Shown piece by piece: positions 36,636 through 44,607 of a stretch of DNA of 64,000 nucleotides. Both the position numbers and the translations under genes were made by a program. The DNA is taken from assembly GCA_965227945.1 (NCBI GenBank), contig CBDDGQ010000006.1, positions 2,914,001-2,978,000 on the forward strand, written 5' to 3'. Every line of letters begins with the position of its first letter. Positions within the stretch are counted from its first letter, which is position 1. The stretch comes from Azorhizobium sp965227945. GTDB taxonomy: Bacteria; Pseudomonadota; Alphaproteobacteria; Rhizobiales; Xanthobacteraceae. A model generated the notes under the pieces. That model had not been told where the DNA came from. It made no database searches and saw nothing but the letters and a program-made list of their open reading frames with translations.

Positions 36636-37100
36636 TCAGCTGCCCTTGCAGGCGCTTTCAAACGCGGCATAGGCCTCGGCGGCCCCGGCCAGAGAGATCT
36701 GCTGCTTGGCGCCCTTGGTCTCCATGGTGAGCAGGGGTGCTCCGCGCGTGATCGCCTTGACGTCATCGAACTTGGCGCCCGCATTCACGTCGATTGCGGA
36801 CGTCTCGTCATTGGCCACGGCCTTGCCAGGGAACTCCTTCTTCACCTTGCCGGCGGTGAAGATGACCTTGGCCGGATCATCCACCTTCAGCCCCTTGGAG
36901 CCGATCATCGAGCTGACCAGAACCATGGGGTTGCCCTTGGCGCAGGTGAACGAGACCATGGCATTGTCGGTTTGCGGGGCGCCGAAAACCAAGGTTGCGC
37001 CATCGTCGTTGGGGGTGGTCGCCCAGATCGACTTCTCTTGCGCGGCGGCTGGCAGGCAGGAGGCGGCCAGCAGGCCGGCAACAAAGATGGTGCGAAACAT
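36636..37100 (-). CDS. Exported protein of unknown function (paralogue of the 37223 gene)
   Basis: A 154-residue protein with a signal peptide (M-F-R-T-I-F-V-A-G-L-L-A-A-S-C-L-P-A-A-A-Q). The mature domain begins with 'SIWATTPNDDGATLVFGAP', then 'FTC' and a beta-rich body ending with a C-terminal cysteine (about 151). The same order (a W near the start, 'A-x-L-x-F-x-x-P', a central Cys, a C-terminal Cys) occurs in the neighbouring gene at 37223-37747, so the two are probably distant paralogues. I do not recognise the family. GGGGAAG lies before the ATG. Periplasmic location is likely. Confidence 0.7.
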   Translation of the reverse strand: MFRTIFVAGLLAASCLPAAAQEKSIWATTPNDDGATLVFGAPQTDNAMVSFTCAKGNPMVLVSSMIGSKGLKVDDPAKVIFTAGKVKKEFPGKAVANDETSAIDVNAGAKFDDVKAITRGAPLLTMETKGAKQQISLAGAAEAYAAFESACKGS

Positions 37101-37222
37101 GCGTTCTTCCCCGGATAACTGGCCGGGATCATACCCGACGCCGTGTCAACGAAAAGTGCGTCCTTAATTTTTGGTTAAGAGCACCCCCACACCTTGGCAA
37201 GGCACCGCCGTGACGGCTGCCA

Positions 37223-37747
37223 TCAGCGCTTGACCAGGCAGACGCGCTCGAAATCCACCAGCCGGCTGCGCGCGCCGCTCAACGGGTAGGTCTGGGTGGA
37301 ACCGGGCATCTTCACCGTCAAGGTCTCGCCCTCGCGGAACAGCTCCAGCACTTTGGCGTCGAGGGTCACTGCCGCCTCGACCACCAAAAGGCCGTCATTG
37401 GCCCCGAGGAAGGCGGTGGCCGCCAGTTCCAACCGCCGCTTGCCATTGGACAAGGACAGCGGCACGCCGTCGCCCGACTTCACCTTGTTGTCGGTGGGAA
37501 CCTCCACGGCGATCTGCAGCAATTGCGCGCTGGGTTGGCAGGTGGCGGCAAACACCGGGTCGACGGCGCGGGGCAAGGCAAATCGGAGGGCATAGGCGTC
37601 TTCCGCCTTGGCGATGCTCCAGACCCGCGGATCCGGTGGCGGCTCGGCCTTGGCCGTCTTGCTGGCCTTGGTGGCAGCCAGCGCTCCGCTCGCCAGGGTG
37701 GCGGTCATCACAGCCACCAGGGCCAGTTCGGCAATCGGTTTGTGCAT
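37223..37747 (-). CDS. Exported protein of unknown function (paralogue of the 36636 gene)
   Basis: A 174-residue protein with a signal peptide (M-H-K-P-I-A-E-L-A-L-V-A-V-M-T-A-T-L-A-S-G-A-L-A-A). A Lys/Ala/Pro linker precedes the domain 'VWSIAKAEDAYALRFALPRAVDPVFAATC', then a beta-rich region and a final Cys (about 170) in 'FERVCLVKR'. Shared features with the gene at 36636 suggest common descent and one disulfide. ATG 37747 is preferred over the GTG at 37759 because GGGAG lies 5 bases before it. It is transcribed in the same direction as the 36636 gene and lies upstream of it, with a 122-base gap. Confidence 0.7.
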   Translation of the reverse strand: MHKPIAELALVAVMTATLASGALAATKASKTAKAEPPPDPRVWSIAKAEDAYALRFALPRAVDPVFAATCQPSAQLLQIAVEVPTDNKVKSGDGVPLSLSNGKRRLELAATAFLGANDGLLVVEAAVTLDAKVLELFREGETLTVKMPGSTQTYPLSGARSRLVDFERVCLVKR

Positions 37748-37919
37748 ACATACTCCCACCCGGACTCGACCGGCGCGCCCCGAGCCTGACCCCGGATGGC
37801 GGTTCTGATTGCCTCGCCCGTGGGCAATCGCATATCACGGTCCGGCCTGCCCGTGCGACGGGTTTGGTCAAGGGCCTTCGGGATGGTCAATTTTAATCCT
37901 CTGACGGGAAAGACCGGCC

Positions 37920-38651
37920 ATGGCCACACGGGCACGGATCGACAAGCTGCTGGTGGAGCGCGGGCTGTTTGACAGCCGGGCGCGTGCCCAGGCGGCCGTG
38001 CTGGCGGGCCAGGTGACAGCGGACGGCGAGGTCGTGCGCAAGCCGGCACAGGAGGTGGATGCCACCGCCGAGATCGTCGCCCGCGACGTGCATCCCTTCG
38101 TTTCGCGCGGCGGATTGAAGCTCGCGGCGGGACTGGATGCCTTCGGCTTCGACCCCACGGGCAAACGGGCGCTGGACGTGGGGGCCTCCACGGGCGGCTT
38201 CACGGATGTCCTGCTGTCCCGCGGCATTGCCCACGTGGTGGCGGTGGACGTCGGCCATGCCCAGTTTCATGCCCGCCTGCGGGATCGGCCCGAGGTGACG
38301 CTGCTCGAGGGCACCGACATCCGGCGCCTGACCCCAGAGCAGGTGGGGCCGCCGGTCAACCTCATCGTCATCGACGTCAGCTTCATTTCGCTGGCCTTGG
38401 TCCTGCTGCCGGCCCTGGGTTTTGCCGCACCGCAGGCGGAACTGGTGGCGCTGGTGAAGCCGCAGTTCGAGGCCGGTCCCGCCCTGGTGCGCAAGGGCTT
38501 GGTGCGAGATCCGTCCGTCCATGCGGCGGTCTGCGCCAAGGTGGAGGCGCAGGTGAGCGCGCTCGGCTGGCAACTCAAGGGTCTCATCCCGTCGCCTATC
38601 GCCGGCGGCGATGGCAATCTTGAATTTCTGCTGGGGGCGGTGCGGGCGTGA
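37920..38651 (+). CDS. tlyA: TlyA-family rRNA methyltransferase / hemolysin-like protein
   Basis: A 243-residue protein. The N-terminal S4-like RNA-binding domain (about 1-60) starts 'ARIDKLLVERGLFDSRARAQAAVLAG'. A FtsJ-like methyltransferase domain follows with 'DVGASTGGFTDVLLSRG' (SAM site, about 83-98) and 'LIVIDVSFISLALVL' (about 148-162). TlyA 2'-O-methylates rRNA (C1409 of 16S and C1920 of 23S in mycobacteria); the sites here are inferred only. Its last 4 bases (GTGA) overlap the start of the next RNA methyltransferase gene. Confidence 0.93.
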   Translation: MATRARIDKLLVERGLFDSRARAQAAVLAGQVTADGEVVRKPAQEVDATAEIVARDVHPFVSRGGLKLAAGLDAFGFDPTGKRALDVGASTGGFTDVLLSRGIAHVVAVDVGHAQFHARLRDRPEVTLLEGTDIRRLTPEQVGPPVNLIVIDVSFISLALVLLPALGFAAPQAELVALVKPQFEAGPALVRKGLVRDPSVHAAVCAKVEAQVSALGWQLKGLIPSPIAGGDGNLEFLLGAVRA

Positions 38652-39871
38652 ACGACCTGTTGGACGTGGATGTGCTGCGCGTCGGCGCTCTGGGAGACGG
38701 CCTTGCGGCGGATGGGCTGTTCGTGCCCTACGCCTTGCCGGGGGAGCGCGTGTCGGGCATTCGCGACAAGGATCGCCTGTTGCCGGTGCGCATTCTGGTG
38801 GAGAGCCCCGACCGGGTGGCCCCGATCTGCCCGCATTTCGGGGTCTGCGGCGGTTGCCTGCTGCAGCATTGGCGCTCCGACGCCTATCGGGCCTGGAAGC
38901 GCAGCCTGGTGGTGGACGCGCTGGCGCGGGAGGGAGTCCAGGTCGACGTGGCGCCGCTGGTGGATGCACACGGGGAGGGCCGGCGGCGGGCCATCTTCCA
39001 TGCCCGGCAGATCGGGTCGCGCACCATTGTCGGCTTTGCCGAGCGCAAGTCCCATTCCATGGTGCCCATCACCGTCTGCCCGGTGCTGGCGCCGGCGCTG
39101 GACCAGGCCTTGCCCGCCGCCCGCGCGGTGGCCGAGGCCCTGGCGCGCCAGAAAAAGCCCCTCGATTTGCATGTGACGGCCACCGAGAACGGTCTCGATC
39201 TGGACGTGCGCGGGTCGGGCGCCCTGCCGCCGCAACTGCTCATGGACCTCGCCGCCATTGCCGAAACCTTCGATCTGGCGCGGCTGACCCGCCACGGGGA
39301 GATGGTGGTGCAGCGCCGGGTGCCGTTCCTGCCCATGGGGGCCGCCCGCGTGGAATTGCCGCCGGCGGCCTTCCTGCAGGCCACCGCGGCCGGGGAGGCG
39401 ATGCTGGCGGCGCGGGTGACGGAGGCGGTTGCCGGGGCCAAGAGAGTGGCCGACTTGTTCTGCGGCGTCGGCACCTTCGCCTTGCGCCTCGCCTCCCAGG
39501 CGCGGGTCTGGGGGTATGAAAGCAATGAGGTGGCGATCACGGCTTTGCTGAAGGCCACCCGCGGGGCCCAGGGGCTGAAGGGGGTGGCGGGCGAGGTGCG
39601 CGATCTCTTCCGGCGCCCGCTGATGGTGGAGGATCTGGCCAAGTTCGACGCGGTGGTGATCGATCCCCCGCGCCAGGGGGCGGAGGCGCAGGCGCAGGAA
39701 CTGGCGCGCAGCAAGCTGGACCGGGTGGTCTATGTGTCGTGTGCGGCGACCACCTTCGCCCGCGACGCCCGGCTGCTGATCGCGGGCGGCTTCAGGCTGG
39801 AGAGCGTCACGCCCATCGACCAGTTCCGCTATTCCCCCCATGTGGAACTGGTGGGGATCTTCCGCCGCTAG
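38648..39871 (+). CDS. TrmA/RlmD-type (m5U) 23S rRNA or tRNA methyltransferase
   Basis: A 407-residue class I methyltransferase. A short TRAM-like segment lies at the N-terminus. 'CPHFGVCGGCLLQH' (about 60-73) holds the cysteines expected to ligate a 4Fe-4S cluster with one more downstream. The methyltransferase half shows 'DLFCGVGTFALRLA' (SAM, about 271-284), 'VVIDPPRQGAEAQ' and the nucleophile loop 'VYVSCAATTFARDARLL'. These are the RumA/RlmD/TrmA family marks for 5-methyluridine synthesis; the exact base is not resolved. It begins at GTG overlapping tlyA by 4 bases. Its TAG stop lies inside the edge of a dispersed repeat (39868-39973), so its very end may have been set by that element. 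Confidence 0.92.
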   Translation: MNDLLDVDVLRVGALGDGLAADGLFVPYALPGERVSGIRDKDRLLPVRILVESPDRVAPICPHFGVCGGCLLQHWRSDAYRAWKRSLVVDALAREGVQVDVAPLVDAHGEGRRRAIFHARQIGSRTIVGFAERKSHSMVPITVCPVLAPALDQALPAARAVAEALARQKKPLDLHVTATENGLDLDVRGSGALPPQLLMDLAAIAETFDLARLTRHGEMVVQRRVPFLPMGAARVELPPAAFLQATAAGEAMLAARVTEAVAGAKRVADLFCGVGTFALRLASQARVWGYESNEVAITALLKATRGAQGLKGVAGEVRDLFRRPLMVEDLAKFDAVVIDPPRQGAEAQAQELARSKLDRVVYVSCAATTFARDARLLIAGGFRLESVTPIDQFRYSPHVELVGIFRR

Positions 39872-39973
39872 AGCATTTCCCCGTTTCGTCGAATCGGTGA
39901 AAGTCTCTATCTCTCTGTTTTGTCGCGTTTTCTTCACGCGAACCGGGATCCACTTCGCTCCAAAACGCTCTAG
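39868..39973. repeat. Rhizobial-type dispersed intergenic repeat element
   Basis: The 106-base element begins CTAGAGCATTTCC and ends CAAAACGCTCTAG, giving terminal inverted repeats. The interior 'CACGCGAACCGGGATCCAC' is a motif I know from widely repeated intergenic elements of Hyphomicrobiales genomes. It supplies the TAG stop of the methyltransferase gene. Only one copy lies in this window. Confidence 0.7.
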
Positions 39974-40012
39974 TAGGGTGACACCGGTGCGGCGGCTCGC
40001 CCCCGATACCCG

Positions 40013-41044
40013 TCAGGCGTAAAGGCGGCGGGCATCGCGGAAGGAGATGAGCTTGCGGTTCTGCTCATCCCACAGGGTCAGGCGCACGCAGGCGAAGCTT
40101 TGCCACAGGGTGAGGCGGCCCACGTCGCGCAGTTCCGGATGATCGCGCAGCACGTCGGGCAGCCGGTAGTAGGGGATGCGGCTCGACAGATGGTGGATGT
40201 GGTGCATGCCGATATTGGCCGTGAACCAGCGCAGCACCGCCGGCAGGTCGTAATGGGAGCTGCCGTGCAGCGCCGCCTCATGGAACGACCAGGACTCCTG
40301 CTCGGACCAATGGGTCTCCTCGAACTGATGCTGCACATAGAACAGCCACACGCCGGCGGCAGCGGCGAGCACCACCACGGGCAGATGGATCATCAGGAAG
40401 GGGCCAAAGCCCACGGCCCAGGCCAGCAGTGCCGCCGCCGCCAGGACCGCCACATTGGTGATCTGGGTGCTGGCCCACGGGCCCCAGCCTTTGCGCATGA
40501 AGCCCACCGGTACGCGGGTCTGGACGCCGAGCATGTAGACCGGGCCCAAGCCGAACATCACCAAAGGATTGCGATAGAGCCGGTAGGCGAAACGCTGCCA
40601 GCGGGAGCGCCCCAGATATTCGCGCACCGTCAGGGTGTCGATGTCGCCAATGCCGCGCTGGTCCAGATTGCCGGTGCTGGCGTGATGCACCGCATGGCTG
40701 CGGCGCCAATAATCATAGGGGGTCAAGGTCAGGACGCCGAGCACGCGGCCGGTCCAGTCATTGACGGCACGGCTGGGGAAGAAGCTCCCATGGCCGCAAT
40801 CGTGCTGGATCATGAACAGCCGCATCAGCAGGCCGGCGGCCGGGACCAGCAGCAGGCCATAAAGCCAGAATTGGCCGAAATCCAGCGCCACCACCATGGC
40901 CGCCCAGGCCAGGGCGAAGGGGATGGCGGTGATGATCAATTCCAGGACGCCCCGGCGGGTGCTGGCGCTCTTGTAGCCGGCCAGTTTCGCCATCCAGCTG
41001 CGAGCGTCAGGGGTGCGCGCCTCGCGCGCGGCTTGCGCCGACAT
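40013..41044 (-). CDS. Fatty acid desaturase family membrane protein
   Basis: A 343-residue membrane protein with the three histidine boxes of the di-iron desaturase/hydroxylase family: H-D-C-G-H (about 85-89), H-A-V-H-H (about 120-124) and H-H-I-H-H (about 285-289), set between hydrophobic helices. It likely introduces a double bond into acyl chains of membrane lipids, using oxygen and an electron donor. The regiochemistry is unknown. The start ATG 41044 (M-S-A-Q-A-A-R-E) gives a normal N-terminal cytoplasmic lead; the frame upstream to 41119 lacks support. It is monocistronic, with the repeat element near its 3' side. Confidence 0.93.
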   Translation of the reverse strand: MSAQAAREARTPDARSWMAKLAGYKSASTRRGVLELIITAIPFALAWAAMVVALDFGQFWLYGLLLVPAAGLLMRLFMIQHDCGHGSFFPSRAVNDWTGRVLGVLTLTPYDYWRRSHAVHHASTGNLDQRGIGDIDTLTVREYLGRSRWQRFAYRLYRNPLVMFGLGPVYMLGVQTRVPVGFMRKGWGPWASTQITNVAVLAAAALLAWAVGFGPFLMIHLPVVVLAAAAGVWLFYVQHQFEETHWSEQESWSFHEAALHGSSHYDLPAVLRWFTANIGMHHIHHLSSRIPYYRLPDVLRDHPELRDVGRLTLWQSFACVRLTLWDEQNRKLISFRDARRLYA

Positions 41045-41208
41045 TCTTCGATTTCCGTCCCGTGCGCACCTGGATCGCGCGGTATCCGAGCGGATCGTCG
41101 ATGGATGTGAAGGCGTCACTCCGGGTGGATGCGACGTTCGGGAAAGATGGCGGCAGAAAGTGTCGAAAGTGAGCGGGTGGGGGCGCGCCTCACCCGGCCC
41201 GTCCGCCC

Positions 41209-42078
41209 TTATCCGAAGCGGCCGGTGATGTAACGCAGGGTGCGTTCATCGCGAGGGGTCGTGAAGATCTGCGGGCTGGGCCCGAATTCTATGAGTTCCC
41301 CCAAATACATGAAGGCCGTGTAGTCGGAGATCCGCGCGGCCTGCTGCATGTTGTGGGTGACGATGGCCACCGTGTAATCGGCTTTCAGATCGTCGATGGT
41401 GGCCTCGATCTTTGCTGTGGAAATCGGATCCAAAGCGGAACAAGGCTCATCCAGCAGAATGATTTCCGGGCGCACCGCAATGGTGCGGGCAATGCACAGA
41501 CGCTGCTGTTGGCCGCCGGAGAGGCTGAGGGCGCTGGTGCGCAGGATGTCGCTCACTTCCGCCCACAGCGCCGCCCGGCGTAGGGCTTCCTCCACCCGGC
41601 CATCCAGTTCGGAGCCGGAGAGGTCGCCTTTGAGGCGCATGCCGATGGCCACATTGTCGTAGATCGACATGGGGAAGGGCGTCGGCTTCTGCGTCACCAT
41701 GCCGACCCGCGAGCGCAGCGCCAGCACGTCCACGGACCGGGCGAGGACATTCTCCCCGTCGATATAGACTTCGCCGTCCACGATCTGGTCGGAATAAAGG
41801 TCGTACATGCGGTTGAACACCCGCAGCAGGGTGGACTTGCCGCAGCCGGACGGGCCGATGAAGGCAGTGACCTTGTGCAGATAGATATCGACGGAGACGT
41901 CCTTCAGCGCCACCTGTTTGCCGTAGCGATAGGTGATGTGGGAGGCCCGCAGCTTCACCTCAGGGGTGCCCGCCGCGCGTTCCGGCGTTCGGGCGGGGGC
42001 GGCGCGCGGGGCGCCGGCGCGCAGAATGGGAGGCGCGTAAGCGGTGTTCTGCGCGGAAATGGGCGTACGGACCGTCAT
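41209..42078 (-). CDS. pstB: Phosphate ABC transporter ATP-binding protein PstB-like
   Basis: A 289-residue ABC ATPase of the PstB type. Walker A is G-P-S-G-C-G-K-S-T (about 75-83), the signature 'LSLSGGQQQRL' lies near 187-197, and Walker B is 'ILLDEPCSALDP' (about 213). 'MVTQKPTPFPMSIYDNVA' and the final 'YITGRFG' are PstB marks. A 45-residue Ala/Pro/Arg N-terminal lead is extra. The pstSCA partners and phoU are not adjacent, so this is an isolated copy. It may power another permease set, or supplement a complete pst operon elsewhere. Confidence 0.9.
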   Translation of the reverse strand: MTVRTPISAQNTAYAPPILRAGAPRAAPARTPERAAGTPEVKLRASHITYRYGKQVALKDVSVDIYLHKVTAFIGPSGCGKSTLLRVFNRMYDLYSDQIVDGEVYIDGENVLARSVDVLALRSRVGMVTQKPTPFPMSIYDNVAIGMRLKGDLSGSELDGRVEEALRRAALWAEVSDILRTSALSLSGGQQQRLCIARTIAVRPEIILLDEPCSALDPISTAKIEATIDDLKADYTVAIVTHNMQQAARISDYTAFMYLGELIEFGPSPQIFTTPRDERTLRYITGRFG

Positions 42079-42213
42079 GGCGAAGGGACCAATGCATCAT
42101 CTCTGGCAAGGATGAGGCATGAAGTGTTCGCTGTCGTTGCGCGAGATCACGTCACGGAAGTGTAATAAAACGCGATGGAGATTGAAGGGATGACCTCGAT
42201 CCCGGGAGGTGGA

Positions 42214-43074
42214 TCAGTTGTTCCAGCGCTCCATCCAGATCTTCTCGCCGATGGTGCATGAAATGCGCGGCGGCTGCACCACAGGGATCACCCGGGCGAC
42301 GGGCGGCGGACGAACGCCGGCCACCTCCAGCACCAACTTGGTCTTGATGGCGGTGACGAATTCGGCCCGCTCCCGCACCGGGATGACGAAGGCGCCAGGG
42401 CCGCCGATGACGCAGTCCTCATAATAGTGGTCCAGATCCTCGATATCGAAGCTGGAGGTATTGGGCCGCTTGAGCATCAAGGGCAGGCCGTTGATGGTGA
42501 TGCCCCGCGCCACCAGATCGTCGCGCACCTGATCGACCCGGACCCCTTGGTTGTTCACCCCGTCGCCGGACACGTCGATCACCCGCCGCAGGGCGCGATA
42601 TCCAGTGTCCTGCAGCAGGTTCAAAGAGAACAGCAGGCCGCCGGAGATCGAGGTGCGATAGACCCGGCGCAGGGGCGCGGCGGAAATTTCATCGGATACC
42701 GCCTTGGCGCTGGCCGGGCCGTCAATGAGGCGCCAGGGCATCACCAGCTTCTGCTCGTGCTCGCCCGCCCATTCCACATACGCCACGATGATCCGGCCAT
42801 TGGGGCCGAGGCGCAAGGCGTTGAGAAACTCCGGCGAGACCAGGGCCTGAGCATAGCCTTCTCGCTGCAGGGCCTGCTCTTCCGCGTCCATGGAAAAGGA
42901 CACGTCCACCGCCAGGACCAGGGCAACGTCCACGGTCGGTGGACCTGCCGATGGGCCGGCTGCGAGCGCCACGCCAAACCCGGGCGCAAGCCCTGCCGTC
43001 CCACACACCAGGATCAGCGCCCGGAGGTGCCGGGTGACTGTGGCGAGGCAGGCGCACCATGCGGGCCGTCCCAT
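42214..43074 (-). CDS. Exported DUF1194 (von Willebrand A-like) protein
   Basis: A 286-residue protein with a signal peptide (hydrophobic 'ALILVCGTAGLAPGFGVALAAG'). The domain begins 'VDVALVLAVDVSFSMDAEEQALQREGY', where D-V-S-F-S is a MIDAS metal-site motif like D-x-S-x-S of VWA domains. 'VIDVSGDGVNNQG' (about 155-167) is a second conserved acidic motif. This matches DUF1194. The role is unknown; metal-dependent protein binding in the periplasm is likely. GGGAG lies 7 bases before the ATG. The 139-base gap to the pstB start leaves room for a promoter for pstB. Confidence 0.87.
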   Translation of the reverse strand: MGRPAWCACLATVTRHLRALILVCGTAGLAPGFGVALAAGPSAGPPTVDVALVLAVDVSFSMDAEEQALQREGYAQALVSPEFLNALRLGPNGRIIVAYVEWAGEHEQKLVMPWRLIDGPASAKAVSDEISAAPLRRVYRTSISGGLLFSLNLLQDTGYRALRRVIDVSGDGVNNQGVRVDQVRDDLVARGITINGLPLMLKRPNTSSFDIEDLDHYYEDCVIGGPGAFVIPVRERAEFVTAIKTKLVLEVAGVRPPPVARVIPVVQPPRISCTIGEKIWMERWNN

Positions 43075-43211
43075 CGCGCGCTCCCTGGGGTGTCAGAGCC
43101 GACGTGAAAGGACATGCTGACACCGATGCTGGCGCGGCAAAAGGGCTGCGGAGGGCTTTCTGTCCTCCGCCGCGGTTTTTTCTCGCCTGTCGTAACGACA
43201 GGCCGGCATTC

Positions 43212-44522
43212 CTAGCCTTCCAGCGTCTCCGTCTCGACAATCTCGATGCCGAAGCCGGACAGGCCCACATAGGTACGGGCCTTGGAGGCCAGCAGGCGGA
43301 TGGAGGTCACCCCCAGGTCCCGCAGGATCTGCGCGCCGAGGCCCACTTCCCGCCAATGCTGGTCGCGCTCCATTTCGCTGGCGCTCTTCTCGCCATGGCC
43401 GATGGCGGTGGCGGGAACGCCAGCCGTGCCGTCGCGCAGATAGACCAGCACGCCGCGGCCTTCCTGCTGGATGCGGGCCAGGGCCCGTTGCAGCACCTTG
43501 GCGCCACCGAAGGCATCGGCCACCGGGTCGGCGCGGTGCAGGCGCACCAGCACATTCTCGCCATCGCCGATGCGGCCATAGACCAGGGCAAGATGGTTCA
43601 CCTCGTCAAACGGAGTGAGATAGGAGAAGCCCTGCATCTCGCCCACGGAGGTGGGGACGGGAAACTCGGCGGCGCGGGTCACCAGCTTTTCCCGCGCCTG
43701 GCGATAGGCGATGAGGTCGGCCACCGAGATCCGCAGCAGCTTGTGCTCCTCGGCAAAGGCGGTGACCTGCGGACCGCGCTTCACGGTGCCATCGTCATTC
43801 ACCAGTTCGGCGATGACGCCGATGGGCGGGGTGCCGGCGAGGCGGCAAAGGTCCACCGCGGCCTCGGTGTGGCCGGAGCGCATGAGCACGCCGCCTTCTT
43901 TGGCGATCAGCGGGAAAACGTGGCCGGGGCGCACGAAGTCGGCGGCGCCCATGTTGGGGTTGGCCAGCGCCCGCACGGTGTTGGTGCGCTCCTCGGCGGA
44001 GATGCCGGTGGTGGTGCCGTGGCGCACGTCGATGGAGACGGTGAAGGCCGTGCCCATGGGGGCGTCATTATTGGCGACCATCGGGTCCAGTCGCAGCCGC
44101 TTGGCCTCGGACGGAGGCAGGGGTGTGCAGACAATGCCGGAGGTATGGCGGATCACGAACGCCAGTTTCGCGGGCGTGGCGAGCGAGGCGGCCAGGATGA
44201 GATCGCCTTCATTTTCGCGGTCATCGTCGTCGGTCACCACGATGATGTCGCCGCGGGCGATGGCTTCGATGGCGAGCTGGACGCGGGATTGAGCAGTGTC
44301 GATCACGGGCAAACCTCGGATGCGGGGCGCGGCGAGCCCCAGGAAATCATTGGGCGTCACCGCATGTCGGGTGGCTTCGGCGATGCGCGTGGCCGTCTCG
44401 CGCGAGACCCAGGCGGTGGCGTCATTGCACAAGGCCGTGACGCTGGCGGGGGACATTCCCACCTGCTTGGCAAACGCGCTGCGGGTCACGCCAGCGCTTT
44501 GGAGCCAGTCCGCAAGTTTCAT
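43212..44522 (-). CDS. ribB: HTH-RibB protein with degenerate RibA half (3,4-dihydroxy-2-butanone 4-phosphate synthase)
   Basis: A 436-residue three-part protein. Residues about 1-64 form a Cro/C1-like helix-turn-helix ('TRSAFAKQVGMSPASVTALC'). Residues about 75-275 are a full DHBP synthase with 'VTDDDDRENEGDL' and 'IRHTSGIVC', so it should make the four-carbon riboflavin precursor from ribulose 5-phosphate. Residues about 285-430 align with GTP cyclohydrolase II but lack the zinc cysteines (the place of C-x-x-G-D-x-F-G-S-x-R-C-D-C reads 'RADPVADAFGGAK') and the R-Q-E-G-R-G catalytic motif, so that half is probably inactive. RibB proteins with a dead RibA half are known in Hyphomicrobiales; the N-terminal HTH is unusual to me. 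A gene for active RibA must exist elsewhere. Confidence 0.88.
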   Translation of the reverse strand: MKLADWLQSAGVTRSAFAKQVGMSPASVTALCNDATAWVSRETATRIAEATRHAVTPNDFLGLAAPRIRGLPVIDTAQSRVQLAIEAIARGDIIVVTDDDDRENEGDLILAASLATPAKLAFVIRHTSGIVCTPLPPSEAKRLRLDPMVANNDAPMGTAFTVSIDVRHGTTTGISAEERTNTVRALANPNMGAADFVRPGHVFPLIAKEGGVLMRSGHTEAAVDLCRLAGTPPIGVIAELVNDDGTVKRGPQVTAFAEEHKLLRISVADLIAYRQAREKLVTRAAEFPVPTSVGEMQGFSYLTPFDEVNHLALVYGRIGDGENVLVRLHRADPVADAFGGAKVLQRALARIQQEGRGVLVYLRDGTAGVPATAIGHGEKSASEMERDQHWREVGLGAQILRDLGVTSIRLLASKARTYVGLSGFGIEIVETETLEG

Positions 44523-44557
44523 CCTCTAAGTTTAGCAGACGCAGATTTCAGCATCAA

Positions 44558-44577
44558 TGAATTCGGTTCAAAATTCA
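44558..44577 (-). promoter_or_regulatory. Inverted repeat overlapping the ribB promoter region, possible operator
   Basis: TGAATT (44558-44563) and AATTCA (44572-44577) form an inverted repeat 36-55 bases upstream of ATG 44522. A TTGAAC (-35-like) lies in its centre on the minus strand; the matching -10 is weak. Since the encoded protein has an HTH, autoregulation at this site is a testable idea. Confidence 0.3.
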
Positions 44578-44607
44578 GTGAGGCTGAAAGCGAGGTCCGT
44601 TTGCGCG

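Noticed and set aside
42079..42213. PHO box before pstB
   Set aside because: I looked for two CTGTCAT-like half-sites at the right spacing. Only weak partial matches occur.
44523..44607. FMN riboswitch before ribB
   Set aside because: The leader is only about 85 bases and lacks the conserved RFN-element segments.
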